Positions 22,539-31,281 of a stretch of DNA of 64,000 nt are shown piece after piece. Source of the DNA: Lachnospiraceae bacterium C10 (GTDB lineage Bacteria > Bacillota > Clostridia > Lachnospirales > Lachnospiraceae); assembly GCA_900100095.1 (NCBI GenBank), contig FMTN01000009.1, forward strand, positions 1 through 64,000. The letters run 5' to 3'. The notes beneath the pieces were generated by a model that was not told the origin of the DNA, did not search any database, and saw only the letters and a program-made list of their open reading frames with translations. Made by a program: the position numbers and the translations under genes. Within the stretch, counting starts at the first letter, position 1, and every line of letters begins with the position of its first letter.

Positions 22539-24530
22539 TTAGATATGGTTGGCAACTTCAAATGCATCCCAGATACCGTACATAATATTGGATACCTGTC
22601 TTGCATCACCGAGTAAGTATACCTCATTCAGCTCATTCTGGTACTGCTGGTAAAGGGAGTTTTCACTTGCATAACCAACACAGAGAACAACACTATCAGC
22701 TTCAATTTCCTTTGTTTCCTCACCCTGACAAGCCTTTAAAAGACCATTGTTGTACTCTGTCACCCGGGCATTTGTGCATACATCAATGCCATGGAACGGA
22801 ATCAGTCTCTCCAGCATCTCCTTGTTAGCAGAACATAAAGGTCCGTTCACTGCCATCAGCTTATCTAAAGCTTCAACAATTGTTACCTTTTTGCCCTTCT
22901 GTGCAAGATCAAGGGCAAGCTCACATCCTACGAGTCCACCACCGACAACTGCAACCTTGTTGCCTGTCTGCTTCTCACCGAGAAGAACCTGTTCTGCAGA
23001 GTATACCTTCTCATCGTCGCCCAGGGAGAACATCTTAGGTCTTGAACCTGTTGCAAAAATAACAGCATCATAAGAAGAATCCAAAATTTCCTTCTCTCCT
23101 GCCTTTGTATTCAGATGTACTTCAACACCTAAGCGCTCCATCTCATCCTCGTACCACTTTGCAAGAGCAAGATCATCTTCCTTGAATTCCGGTGCACCAC
23201 CCGGAATCAGATTACCGCCGAGACGGGATGCTGCCTCATATAATACAGGCTCATGTCCTCTCTCTGCCAATACACGGGCTGCTTCACATCCTGCTACACC
23301 ACCGCCGATAACAAGAACCTTCTTCTTCTTTGTAATCGGATTATATGCGTTCAGTCGCTCCTTGCCGGCCTGCGGGTTAACTGCACAGTTGATCAGAGAG
23401 TAGGTCTGAATACGTCCCATGCAGCCTTCCTGACAACTGATACATGGACGAATCTGGCGAGTAGCTCCGGTACGGATCTTATTTACGATATCCGGATCAG
23501 CCAGTGTCGGACGACCGAGGGAGATCATATCACAAATATCGGAGGAAAGGCACTCTGTCGCTGTATCCGGATCATCCACACGTCCTGCCATGATAACAGG
23601 AATGTTCACGTTCTCTTTTGTGATACGGGCAAACTCCTTATACGGAGCCTTTTCCATATACATTGGCGGGTGATTCCACCACCATGCATCGTAGGTTCCG
23701 GCATCTACATCCAGGGCATCATAGCCGAACTTCTCAAGAAGCTTTGCTGCCTCGATACCCTCTTCGATATCACGTCCCTTTTCCTCAAATTCCTCTCCAG
23801 GAAGTGCTCCTTCACGGAAATCCTTAATCATGCTCTTAAGAGAGAAACGCATGGCAACAGGGAAATCCCATCCACAGGTTTTGGCAATCTCCTCACGAAT
23901 CTCCTTGGCAAAACGAAGTCGGTTCTCCAAAGATCCGCCATACTCATCTGTTCTCTGGTTGAAGAAGGAAATCGCGAACTGGTCAATCAGATAACCCTCA
24001 TGAACCGCATGAATCTCTACACCGTCAAAACCGGCACGCTTTGCGTTATATGCACCTTTACCAAAGCTCTCCACAATGCCGTGAATCTCTTCTACTGTAA
24101 GTGGACGGCAGGTCTTATCCAGCCATCTATGTGGAACAGCGGAAGCGGATACCGGTGGGAATTCTCCCAGGTTGGTCGGGATGGTCACACGGCCAAATCC
24201 ACCGCTCATCTGTAAGAAAATCTTAGAACCATAAGCATGAACACGCTCTGTCATCTGGCGGCTTGTTCTTACAAACTGCACCGGATTATAGGTTGAATTC
24301 GGTGTGTTCGGGAAGGACGGCTTTTCTACTTCGGTGTCGGAAAATGTTACACCTGTAATGATAAGACCGATACCACCCTTGGCACGTCTGGTATAGTAAT
24401 CGATACCTCTGTCGTTCCAGCCGCCTTCGCAGTCTCCAAGACCAAGCGGTCCCATTGGAGCCATTGCATAGCGGTTTTTGATCTCAAGCTTACCAATCTT
24501 AATCGGCTCAAAAAGCTTTGGATACTTCAT
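22539..24530 (-). CDS. FMN/FAD/4Fe-4S enoate (2,4-dienoyl-CoA-type) reductase, OYE family
   Basis: 663 residues. Residues 1-370 form an Old Yellow Enzyme TIM barrel ('LFEPIKIGKLEIKNRYAMAPMGPLG', 'GFDGVEIHAVHEGYLIDQF', 'NQRTDEYGGSLENRLRF'). A 4Fe-4S motif follows (CISCQEGCMGR...INCAVNP). Next comes the FAD domain (GGGVAGCEAARVLAERGH, ~410) and the NAD(P) domain (GGGLVGCELALDLAQKG, ~545). The architecture matches 2,4-dienoyl-CoA reductase, trimethylamine dehydrogenase and the bile-acid enzymes BaiCD/BaiH. It reduces an activated C=C bond; the substrate cannot be told. Monocistronic, with LysR genes nearby and trkH divergent. Confidence 0.93.
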   Translation of the reverse strand: MKYPKLFEPIKIGKLEIKNRYAMAPMGPLGLGDCEGGWNDRGIDYYTRRAKGGIGLIITGVTFSDTEVEKPSFPNTPNSTYNPVQFVRTSRQMTERVHAYGSKIFLQMSGGFGRVTIPTNLGEFPPVSASAVPHRWLDKTCRPLTVEEIHGIVESFGKGAYNAKRAGFDGVEIHAVHEGYLIDQFAISFFNQRTDEYGGSLENRLRFAKEIREEIAKTCGWDFPVAMRFSLKSMIKDFREGALPGEEFEEKGRDIEEGIEAAKLLEKFGYDALDVDAGTYDAWWWNHPPMYMEKAPYKEFARITKENVNIPVIMAGRVDDPDTATECLSSDICDMISLGRPTLADPDIVNKIRTGATRQIRPCISCQEGCMGRIQTYSLINCAVNPQAGKERLNAYNPITKKKKVLVIGGGVAGCEAARVLAERGHEPVLYEAASRLGGNLIPGGAPEFKEDDLALAKWYEDEMERLGVEVHLNTKAGEKEILDSSYDAVIFATGSRPKMFSLGDDEKVYSAEQVLLGEKQTGNKVAVVGGGLVGCELALDLAQKGKKVTIVEALDKLMAVNGPLCSANKEMLERLIPFHGIDVCTNARVTEYNNGLLKACQGEETKEIEADSVVLCVGYASENSLYQQYQNELNEVYLLGDARQVSNIMYGIWDAFEVANHI

Positions 24531-24632
24531 GAAAAAAACCTCCTGTACAATAGATTCTTATGTATATTGTTAAATGTTTGTCACACTAAATCTATTGTAG
24601 GTTTTCTCTGTCACAGATGCCATCAACGAAAC

Positions 24633-24648
24633 GTTGAGACTGCTCAAC
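24633..24648. promoter_or_regulatory. Inverted repeat in the reductase/trkH divergent region
   Basis: GTTGAG-N4-CTCAAC is a perfect inverted repeat between the divergent reductase and trkH genes, near GTTGATGGC on the minus strand. It is a candidate binding site for the LysR protein encoded at 21485-22336; no direct proof. Confidence 0.5.
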
Positions 24649-24749
24649 AATCTATTGATACTGCTGAAGAGATTTTTTTAATTTGTATGGTGCTTCGTGA
24701 AATGATACAATGTAAAAATTGATAAGATATAACAGAGGTTACAAATAGC

Positions 24750-26207
24750 ATGAAGATATCTCCGATTACAACACCATCACCCATTAAGGACTTAGACAAA
24801 CTGTCCCTGGTCCGCAAATCCACTTTCCTTGAGAAATTAATCACCCGATACAAGCTTGCCACCATCCTGACCGCAAGCTTTGCCATCGTTATACTGTTAG
24901 GATCTGTTCTCCTGGCTCTTCCTTTCTCAAATAATGCGGATTCGGTTCCTTTTCTTTCGCATCTTTTTGTTGCTACAAGTGCTGTATGCGTCACAGGTCT
25001 GTCGCCTGTCACCGTTGCAACACAGTATACCTTCTTTGGCAAGTTTGTTCTGATTCTACTGATGCAGATTGGTGGACTCGGTCTTATGACCTTCGTTGCT
25101 TTAGCCATAAGCTTTGGAAAAAATCGGGCCAGCTTCCGTGAACTGCAGGCGTTTGCAGATGCCACAGGAAAATCCGGTTACGATGATGTCGCCGGTTATG
25201 TTCAGCGAATCGTTCGATATACCCTATTTTTTGAATTCCTTGGTTTCCTGCTGCTCTCCATCCGGTTTGTTCATGATTTCGGCTACCTGAAAGGGCTCTT
25301 TCACGCACTTTTCATCTCCGTTGCAGCCTTTACAAATGCCGGATTTGATAGCTTTGCCACCGATTCCCTTGCCCAATATGCCACCGATCCTCTTGTCGCT
25401 TTGACGGTCATGGCATTAATTGTCATCGGAGGTCTTGGTTTTTTCGTATGGATTGAGATTCGCCATCATTTACAGACCATGAAGGAGCGCCGCCTTCCAC
25501 TGCGTGCCTTCTTCACGTCTTTTTCTTCTCACTCCAAGACGGTTTTTATTGTTACCTTCCTTTTGATTGTTTCAGGAACCATCCTGTTTTTGATGAATGA
25601 GTTTACGAATCCTGCCACCATTGGTGGACGCAGTTTTACAGAGAAACTGCTGATCTCCGCCTTTTCATCTGTAACCCTGCGAACGGCCGGATTTTCCACC
25701 ATATCCATTGCGGCCTGCCGGAGGATTACCCTTTTGATCATGTGTCTTTACATGTTGATTGGCGGCTCTCCCGGAAGTACCGCCGGTGGTATCAAGACCA
25801 CAACGGTGGCAATTATTTTTATCATGCTCAGAAGCTTTATGAAGGAGGAACTGGACAACTGCAACCTGTTTCACAGACGAATCCGCCGAAGATTCTTTAT
25901 CAATGCGGAACTGGTATTGACTTCCTATCTGTTCTTCCTGATTGTCGGCATACTTGCACTGATTGCATGTGAGCCATCCATACCGACCCTGCACCTGATT
26001 TTTGAAGCGGTATCCGCCATTGCCACGGTTGGATTAACCGCTAACACGACCACCGCACTGTCGGCTCTTGGAAAAGTGATCATTATCATATTAATGTTTA
26101 TTGGACGTGTCGGTCCGATTGCTATGCTTGAAATCTTCCAGCGGAACCTGCATAAACCGCCACACAACCACGTTCAATACCCATCCGCTGATATTATGAT
26201 TGGATAA
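24750..26207 (+). CDS. ktrB: Trk/Ktr-type potassium uptake channel subunit
   Basis: 485 residues, eight-plus membrane segments with four selectivity-filter-like P-loops: 'SAVCVTGLSPV', 'AAFTNAGFDSF', 'SSVTLRTAGFST' and 'SAIATVGLTAN'. The short N-terminus and paired TrkA/KtrA gene fit the KtrB class of Na+- or ATP-gated K+ channels. In the cytoplasmic membrane it imports K+ for turgor and pH control. Followed 25 bp later by its gating subunit. Confidence 0.93.
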   Translation: MKISPITTPSPIKDLDKLSLVRKSTFLEKLITRYKLATILTASFAIVILLGSVLLALPFSNNADSVPFLSHLFVATSAVCVTGLSPVTVATQYTFFGKFVLILLMQIGGLGLMTFVALAISFGKNRASFRELQAFADATGKSGYDDVAGYVQRIVRYTLFFEFLGFLLLSIRFVHDFGYLKGLFHALFISVAAFTNAGFDSFATDSLAQYATDPLVALTVMALIVIGGLGFFVWIEIRHHLQTMKERRLPLRAFFTSFSSHSKTVFIVTFLLIVSGTILFLMNEFTNPATIGGRSFTEKLLISAFSSVTLRTAGFSTISIAACRRITLLIMCLYMLIGGSPGSTAGGIKTTTVAIIFIMLRSFMKEELDNCNLFHRRIRRRFFINAELVLTSYLFFLIVGILALIACEPSIPTLHLIFEAVSAIATVGLTANTTTALSALGKVIIIILMFIGRVGPIAMLEIFQRNLHKPPHNHVQYPSADIMIG

Positions 26208-26232
26208 CACAAACTGTAAGGAGACAAACAAC

Positions 26233-26895
26233 ATGAGTGACCGCAGAAATTTTACCGTAATCGGATTAGGAATCTTTGGAAGTGCTGTAGCCAAGACTCT
26301 GGCCAGAGCCGGCATGGACGTTATTGCCATTGACCGCAATATGCCTGCCGTTGAAAATGTAGCTGATACCGTTGAGAATGCTGTCAAGGCAAATGCTACC
26401 GATATTGAACAGTTAAAAGAAGCCGGTGTACCCAACACCGATGTCGCAGTTCTTGCCATGGGCAGCCATCTCGAGGACAGTATTGTAACCATCATTAATT
26501 TAAAAGAACTTGGAATCAAGGAGATTATTGTAAAAGCAAACAACAACAATTACAAATATGTTTTTGAAAAAATCGGTGCTACGAAGGTTATTCAGCCGGA
26601 GAAAGAAATGGGTATCAAATCCGGACTTATGATCATGTCCCCAAATATCCGTGATCTGATTCAATTGGACGACCGTTACTCCATTGTCGAAATTACAACT
26701 CCTACCCTCTGGCAGAACCATTCCCTTGAAGAGCTGCAACTGCGTGCCAGATATGGAATCAATGTCATTGGACTTCGTGAAAAGGAAGGCAGCCGCCTAA
26801 ATATGATGATTCATGCGAACGAACCTCTTCAACCGGATTCCATCCTTGTTATGATTGTAGAACGTAAAAAATTCGATAAGATGAAGTTGGAATAA
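26233..26895 (+). CDS. ktrA: Trk/Ktr potassium uptake regulatory subunit (RCK)
   Basis: 220 residues from the ATG at 26233 (SD AAGGAG). RCK_N Rossmann domain: 'FTVIGLGIFGSAVAKTLARAGMDVIAID' (GxGxxG) with 'NATDIEQLKEAGV' and 'VIQPEKEMG'. RCK_C domain at ~140-220 ('SIVEITTPTLWQNHSLEELQLRARYGINVIGLR'), which in KtrA binds c-di-AMP. It forms a cytosolic octameric ring on KtrB. Confidence 0.94.
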   Translation: MSDRRNFTVIGLGIFGSAVAKTLARAGMDVIAIDRNMPAVENVADTVENAVKANATDIEQLKEAGVPNTDVAVLAMGSHLEDSIVTIINLKELGIKEIIVKANNNNYKYVFEKIGATKVIQPEKEMGIKSGLMIMSPNIRDLIQLDDRYSIVEITTPTLWQNHSLEELQLRARYGINVIGLREKEGSRLNMMIHANEPLQPDSILVMIVERKKFDKMKLE

Positions 26896-26909
26896 TCCAG
26901 CTTCATCTT
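26878..26909. terminator. Bidirectional hairpin between convergent ktrA and the Big_2 gene
   Basis: AAGATGAAG and CTTCATCTT pair, with an inner TGG/CCA. The left arm overlaps the last ktrA codons. No strong T-tract follows. Confidence 0.55.
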
Positions 26910-26917
26910 ATCCTGCA

Positions 26918-27781
26918 CTACATTCCAAAGCCAAGAGATGCCAAATCATATCCCGGCGCCTTGATAGAACATAAATAATTTGTCATTGTATACCACGTGT
27001 CAACCACGGTATCCGCAAGTTCTAATAAATCATCCTCATCCTCATAGGAAAGCAGACCGGATGGATTCAGTAGAATCCAGTCTAAATGATTCTTCTCGCT
27101 TTTAATGGAAGACAGTGTCACATCAGTAGAAAACGCCATAACCGTTCCGATTTCCTCCAGATCTTCGTCGTTTATCTCAAAAGACCAGCTCACATTGGAT
27201 TTACTCTCGTTCACAGGAACCGAGCATATCAGTACCGTGATTCCATAACCATCCTCCTCCCGCTTACTCCCGAATGACATTGAAAACTGCAGCTCATCCT
27301 CACTTGCATCATAGGCGATTTCTTCGGTGATAAGAGCGGATAAATCATTCTTTTCCCATATCAATGCTTTGTTGCCCTCATCATCATATTCTCCGTGTTC
27401 CAGGATATAATCTGCAAACTCCCGTCTGCTTTGTGCCTGCGTTTTTCTCTTATCCCGGGAGGTATTCTTCTCTTTTGCTCTCACCGTCACCCTGCAGTGA
27501 AGTTTTTTGTTTCCCACTCTTCCGGTAATGGTTGCCCGTCCTTTTTTCTTTGCCGTTACAATCCCGTTGGATGATACGACGGCTATCACCGTATTGGAAC
27601 TTGACCACCGAAGGGACTTTCTGGTTCCGGACACCGTCAGACGAACCGATTCACCCTGTACAAGTGTTACATTCGTCTTATTCAGACGAATCTGCGTCCC
27701 TGCCTTTGCCTCAACCGGTACACAGGAACACAACAATACCAATGTCAGAACCAGATACCATACTTTCACTACTCTTTTCAT
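26918..27781 (-). CDS. Secreted or lipid-anchored protein with an N-terminal Big_2 domain
   Basis: 287 residues. Signal sequence MKRVVKVWYLVLTLVLLCSC, with possible lipobox LLCSC or cleavage after VEAKA. Then a Big_2-like Ig domain (~28-100: 'IRLNKTNVTLVQGESVRLTV', 'SSNTVIAVVSSNGIVTAKKKGRATI'), a Lys/Arg-rich linker, and a C-terminal domain of unknown type (~125-287) containing 'GNKALIWEKNDLSALITEEI'. It is the only gene before the TetR/ABC scar. Probably cell-surface; function unknown. Confidence 0.8.
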   Translation of the reverse strand: MKRVVKVWYLVLTLVLLCSCVPVEAKAGTQIRLNKTNVTLVQGESVRLTVSGTRKSLRWSSSNTVIAVVSSNGIVTAKKKGRATITGRVGNKKLHCRVTVRAKEKNTSRDKRKTQAQSRREFADYILEHGEYDDEGNKALIWEKNDLSALITEEIAYDASEDELQFSMSFGSKREEDGYGITVLICSVPVNESKSNVSWSFEINDEDLEEIGTVMAFSTDVTLSSIKSEKNHLDWILLNPSGLLSYEDEDDLLELADTVVDTWYTMTNYLCSIKAPGYDLASLGFGM

Positions 27782-27845
27782 TTATATTCCCTCGCTTTTC
27801 TGATTGACATTTTACATTTACAGCATACCAATCCGGAACCAAAAA

Positions 27846-27870
27846 GATTCTCACCAAAATGGTGAGAGTC
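27846..27870 (-). terminator. Hairpin with U-tract
   Basis: GATTCTCACCA pairs with TGGTGAGAGTC (one wobble). The minus strand continues TTTTTGG and the plus strand TTTTAC. It ends the scarred ABC fragment. Confidence 0.7.
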
Positions 27871-28101
27871 TTTTACAATGCCATGGGATATAATGTTTTT
27901 TTGCGATTTTCCAGCCCACCGCCTTTTGTCTGCCGGATATAAAGTTCTTGTAAATACCTTCTTCCTTCATCAGTGTTTCATGGTTCCCGCGCTGAACGAT
28001 CCTGCCCTTATCCACCACTATAATCTGGTCCGCATGGAAGCATTGGAAAATCCCTTTTCTATAAATTCACTTCTGGCAGCTTCCAGTATTCGTTCCTTCA
28101 T
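27851..28101 (-). pseudogene. Deletion scar: TetR N-terminus fused to an ABC-exporter C-terminus
   Basis: The ATG at 28101 (SD AGAAGGAAGA) reads MKERILEAARSEFIEKGFSN ASMR, the first helix of a TetR HTH, and then stops. In another frame, from about 28036, it continues 'DQIIVVDKGRIVQRGNHETLMKEEGIYKNF', the H-loop and end of an ABC exporter ATPase. A tetR-abc-abc operon has been collapsed by an internal deletion of probably 2-4 kb, leaving both outer ends. The promoter palindrome at 28130-28175 is untouched. Confidence 0.85.
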
Positions 28102-28129
28102 TTTTCTTCCTTCTAAGTTAACACTGCAT

Positions 28130-28175
28130 ACAAGTTAGTCTTGTCTAACATTGTAATTAGACAAGACTAACTTGT
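28130..28175. promoter_or_regulatory. Perfect 46-bp TetR-type operator palindrome
   Basis: Two exact 19-bp arms, ACAAGTTAGTCTTGTCTAA (28130-28148) and its complement (28157-28175), are separated by 8 bp, upstream of the truncated tetR. The inner TTAGACAAGACTAA-type half-sites fit a TetR dimer-of-dimers. The cognate regulator is lost here. Confidence 0.88.
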
Positions 28176-28187
28176 CAATAAAAAAAA

Positions 28188-28211
28188 GACGATGCAGATT
28201 CTGCCATCGTC
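28188..28211 (-). terminator. Orphan intrinsic terminator
   Basis: GACGATG/CATCGTC hairpin followed on the minus strand by TTTTTTTTATTG. No intact minus-strand gene lies upstream (28212-28364), so it is probably the 3' end of a deleted gene. Confidence 0.65.
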
Positions 28212-28302
28212 CGTAAGCGTCAAATAACGCGCCAATGATTCCTTTGGAGTAATCCAAAACGTATTGGAAGTAACATGAAAAAAATTATTTATCTTCCAAA
28301 AC

Positions 28303-28331
28303 TTTACATTCAGACTTTACTATTATATAAT
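28303..28331 (+). promoter_or_regulatory. Promoter of the abiE operon
   Basis: -35 TTTACA (28303-28308), 17-bp spacer, consensus -10 TATAAT (28326-28331), about 34 bp upstream of the first gene. AbiEi antitoxins repress their own operon by binding inverted repeats here. Confidence 0.85.
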
Positions 28332-28364
28332 TAAAGTGTGTTAGTTTCTAGGAGGTGATGCAAA

Positions 28365-28982
28365 ATGTCAAAACTTCGAGAACAAAGAATTGAAATGCTA
28401 AAAGAACTGGCCGAGAAGACCGGCGGCATGATCACAACATCACAGATAGAAAAGGCAGGTATCAGTCGTGTACTTATACCCACCTTTATTGATGAAGGCA
28501 TTCTTGTAAAAGAAGCTCGTGGAATATATTATTATGCAGATGAGTTCCCGGATGATCTCCAGATCATACAGGCGAACAACCCAAGAGTAGTTTATTCCTA
28601 TGGCACTGCCCTTTACCTTTGGGATATGTCTGACCGTACTCCCCACGTATGGGATGTCTCCGTACCGCAGGGATTTAATGCAACCCGGTTAAAAAAGGAC
28701 AATAAGAATATCAAATTACACTATATAAATGCCGATAAATGGAGTGTTGGCATTACAGAGACCTTAACACCGGACGGCAACAAAGTCCGTCTGTATGATA
28801 AGGAAAGATGTATAATTGACCTGATCAAGAAAAAAGACAAGATTGATAAGCAGCTATATCTGCAGGCTTTGCACGAATACTTTAATGACCGAACTAACGA
28901 CCATGCGCAGCTTATCAGATATGCTAAGATCTTCCATATAGAAAGACCTGTCAGAGACTACATGGATATACTGACAGGCTGA
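28365..28982 (+). CDS. abiEi: AbiEi-type antitoxin/repressor (type IV toxin-antitoxin)
   Basis: 205 residues. N-terminal winged-helix (~1-55: 'LAEKTGGMITTSQIEKAGISRVLIPTFIDEGILVKEARGIYYY') and the family's C-terminal domain with 'VVYSYGTALYLWDMSDRTPHVWDVSVPQGFNATRL' and 'YDKERCIIDLIKKKDKID'. The SD AGGAGG is followed by TGATGCAAA. It neutralises AbiEii without direct binding and represses the operon. It precedes the toxin by 14 bp. Confidence 0.94.
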   Translation: MSKLREQRIEMLKELAEKTGGMITTSQIEKAGISRVLIPTFIDEGILVKEARGIYYYADEFPDDLQIIQANNPRVVYSYGTALYLWDMSDRTPHVWDVSVPQGFNATRLKKDNKNIKLHYINADKWSVGITETLTPDGNKVRLYDKERCIIDLIKKKDKIDKQLYLQALHEYFNDRTNDHAQLIRYAKIFHIERPVRDYMDILTG

Positions 28983-28996
28983 AAGGAGCTCCACAG

Positions 28997-29851
28997 ATGA
29001 AAACACCGGAGCAGCTTAAAGGCGCAATCCGCAATATAGCCAAAGAGAAAGACCTTCATGCTCAGGAAGTATTACAGATTATTATGTTTGAGTGTATTCT
29101 GGAAAGATTATCCCTCTCTCCATATAAAAAGAACTTTGTCCTAAAAGGCGGTCTGTTGATCTCTTCCATGATTGGCATTTCTGAAAGAACCACCATGGAC
29201 ATGGATACAACTGTTCGTGGAATAGATATGGACGAAGAAAATATTGAAAAGATCGTAAAAGAAATCTTTGACATTGATACCGGAGATGGAATCATCTTCC
29301 GTTTTGAGAAGATCGAGCCCATCCGTGAAGATGATGATTACAACAATTTCCGAGTTCACTTTGTTGCAGAGTACGGCAAGATAAAGAACAAAATGAAGAT
29401 TGACATCACAACCGGGGATGAGATCACACCTGCAGCTATCGAGTATTCTTTTCATACCATGTTCGATGAAAAGGACATTGATGTGTATGCCTATACTTTG
29501 GAGACGATCCTTGCAGAAAAATATGAAACAGTTATCCGCAGAGGTATCGGGAATACAAGATCAAGGGACTTCTATGATCTGTATGTTCTCTTCCACCTTT
29601 ACAGGGACTCCATCAATCCGGCACATTTTAAATTGGCTGTAGAGCATACTGCCAAGAAGAGAGGATCCTTTGATCTTTTGAAAAAATATGAGTCCATCTG
29701 CGCTGATGTAAAAGCAGAAGAATCTCTTGCAAATGACTGGATCAATTATATCGCTGACGAGACATATGCAGCCAGGCTCTCATTTGATGAAGTGGTCGAT
29801 AATGCTGTTGTAGTCGGAAAATATCTTGAGAACATTCCTGAAAACAATTGA
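28997..29851 (+). CDS. abiEii: AbiEii-type nucleotidyltransferase toxin
   Basis: 284 residues. Polymerase-beta-like NTase motifs: 'FVLKGGLLISSMIGISERTTMDMDTT' (GG-x-S-like plus DxD), 'MKIDITTGDEITP' (third acidic residue), 'ETILAEKYETVIRRGIGNTRSRDFYDLYVL' (the AbiEii/MenA signature). Relatives transfer nucleotides to tRNA acceptor ends and block translation, giving phage abortive infection. All core acidic residues look present. Confidence 0.94.
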   Translation: MKTPEQLKGAIRNIAKEKDLHAQEVLQIIMFECILERLSLSPYKKNFVLKGGLLISSMIGISERTTMDMDTTVRGIDMDEENIEKIVKEIFDIDTGDGIIFRFEKIEPIREDDDYNNFRVHFVAEYGKIKNKMKIDITTGDEITPAAIEYSFHTMFDEKDIDVYAYTLETILAEKYETVIRRGIGNTRSRDFYDLYVLFHLYRDSINPAHFKLAVEHTAKKRGSFDLLKKYESICADVKAEESLANDWINYIADETYAARLSFDEVVDNAVVVGKYLENIPENN

Positions 29852-29928
29852 CGTCATGCTCCTGCTCTGCTAACATGACCTCAGTTCAAATTATATAAGA
29901 ACAGTACTTCAATACTTATTCAAGCAGT

Positions 29929-30050
29929 CAAGACTCGCTCGCGAGTCTTGCGCGCCGGATTCGGGTCTGCTTCAGCAGACAAATTCCTGTCCGAATCCGT
30001 GCGCATCCTCGCGGAGCGTTTAACTCAGTCGGAGCTTGTACCCCGACTGA
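29929..30050. repeat. Dispersed palindromic element, copy 2, reverse orientation
   Basis: Reverse complement of 9925-10054, nearly identical from CAAGACTCGC at 29929 to CCGACTGA at 30050. The expected ending GTTAAA is displaced by an insertion and resumes at 30111-30118. It lies between abiEii and the convergent vanZ-like gene. Confidence 0.9.
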
Positions 30051-30112
30051 ATATAGTTTGTCATAACCCCCACCTACGCTAACGCTTAGAGGTGGAGGAT
30101 TTCTCCGACTGA
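30051..30112. mobile_element. Small insertion within repeat copy 2 (MITE-like)
   Basis: 54 bp (30051-30104) are flanked by 8-bp direct repeats CCGACTGA (30043-30050 and 30105-30112), as expected of a target-site duplication. Inside, CCACCT pairs with AGGTGG around ACGCTAACGCTTAG. No coding potential. It could be an IS-end relic or MITE; the family is unknown. Confidence 0.6.
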
Positions 30113-30693
30113 GTTAAACTTTTCTCTCCATTTGCACATCTGTAACATACACCGTTAATGAATTGAATAAATCCTTTATTTTCATCCTCTTTAGCTCCTC
30201 TAAATGTATAGTCTACAATTAGAATCGATGTATATCCCACAATTCCTCCTATTATATTACATATTAAATCATTTACATCAAAGAATATGTCTATAGGCTT
30301 AAAAATGTAGAGTATTAACAACTGCAATAATTCGAATAAGGATGAAAGGATAATAATTACAGCTAATCTACTTTTATTCTTCATATTAGTTATAAACTGT
30401 AGTCCGATTCCAAGAGGAATAGTTAGAAGAATATTTAACAAAAGATGCTTCATCCCCTGTCTAAAATAAAGTAATGATAGCGAAATATTATTCTCAACAG
30501 AAAATCCTTCAACATCAATAAATGTCATAGGGAAAAATGTTACAGAAATTGCCAAATTCACATATACAATCCCTATAATTGCACATACAAAGTATGGTAC
30601 AGGCAATTTTTTCTTTAGCCCATAAATTCCAAATCCAACTAACAAAACAGCTGAAATTGGAACATAAAAAATTGGTCCATAATAAAATCCCAT
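30079..30693 (-). CDS. VanZ-family membrane protein with repeat-derived C-terminus
   Basis: 204 residues, five membrane segments. VanZ core: 'RQGMKHLLLNILLTIPLGIGL', 'LSSLFELLQLLILYIF', 'DVNDLICNIIGGIVGY'. VanZ-type proteins are linked to teicoplanin/lipoglycopeptide resistance or cell-envelope functions, generally undefined. The last residues (SLTQSEKSSTSKR) are encoded by the dispersed repeat and its nested insertion, so the native C-terminus was probably replaced; the membrane core is intact. Confidence 0.82.
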   Translation of the reverse strand: MGFYYGPIFYVPISAVLLVGFGIYGLKKKLPVPYFVCAIIGIVYVNLAISVTFFPMTFIDVEGFSVENNISLSLLYFRQGMKHLLLNILLTIPLGIGLQFITNMKNKSRLAVIIILSSLFELLQLLILYIFKPIDIFFDVNDLICNIIGGIVGYTSILIVDYTFRGAKEDENKGFIQFINGVCYRCANGEKSLTQSEKSSTSKR

Positions 30694-30757
30694 AATAAAA
30701 GATCTCCAAATCTTTAGTATTTTATAGTTCCAGAAATACTCATATTGAAACCATCAT

Positions 30758-31180
30758 TCAAAGGTTTATATATATATATATATATTTATCTCTTGAAGTT
30801 TCAGACTTTCCACTACACGAAAAGCTTTTTACTTGATTTAATGCTGAAACTTTAACAGATGTAGAGCAAATCACAATTTTTCCGCCCCACCAATTAGATT
30901 CACACAAACAAATTGTAGTAGACTGTGGTCCACATAAAGCCCCTCCAGCTACCCCTTCATGGTCAGATCTATCATAGCTATATGCACCTATTTTCCCATT
31001 TACTTTTATAGTTTTATCACTACCAATTGAATATGTTACTCCATTCTTTTTTCCATCAACCATTCTATAATTCATTTCTGCACCAAATGAATATGATCCA
31101 GCATATGCGATCATAGCAAACGAATTCACAAAGACAACAGCAACCAAAATCACAAAAAACTTCCTTAAAAATTTTTCCAT
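30758..31180 (-). CDS. Small secreted protein
   Basis: 140 residues, SD AAAGGAG. Signal peptide MEKFLRKFFVILVAVVFVNSFAMIAYA, then a mature region with 'NYRMVDGKKNGVTYSIGSDK' and six Cys ('GGALCGPQSTTICLCES', 'IVICSTS', 'SFSCSG') and a C-terminal YIYIYINL run encoded by a TATATA tract. No family recognised. It is AT-rich and lies downstream of agrBD and the Amidase_6 gene, so it may be an output of the signalling system. Confidence 0.65.
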   Translation of the reverse strand: MEKFLRKFFVILVAVVFVNSFAMIAYAGSYSFGAEMNYRMVDGKKNGVTYSIGSDKTIKVNGKIGAYSYDRSDHEGVAGGALCGPQSTTICLCESNWWGGKIVICSTSVKVSALNQVKSFSCSGKSETSRDKYIYIYINL

Positions 31181-31281
31181 TAGTTTTCTCCTTTTAAACT
31201 TTTAACTTAATTGCAATTTATCTTCGAATACTCAAAATACTATGCATTCGACATTAATTCACTCATACCCCCTTCATATCT

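Noticed and set aside
22337-22627. 97-residue N-terminal extension of the second LysR protein
   Set aside because: It would cross two terminator hairpins and adds hydrophobic non-family sequence; the ATG at 22336 has a good SD.
28212-28364. Possible minus-strand gene end before the orphan terminator
   Set aside because: Short frames reach the terminator, but none has a start, SD or recognisable motif.
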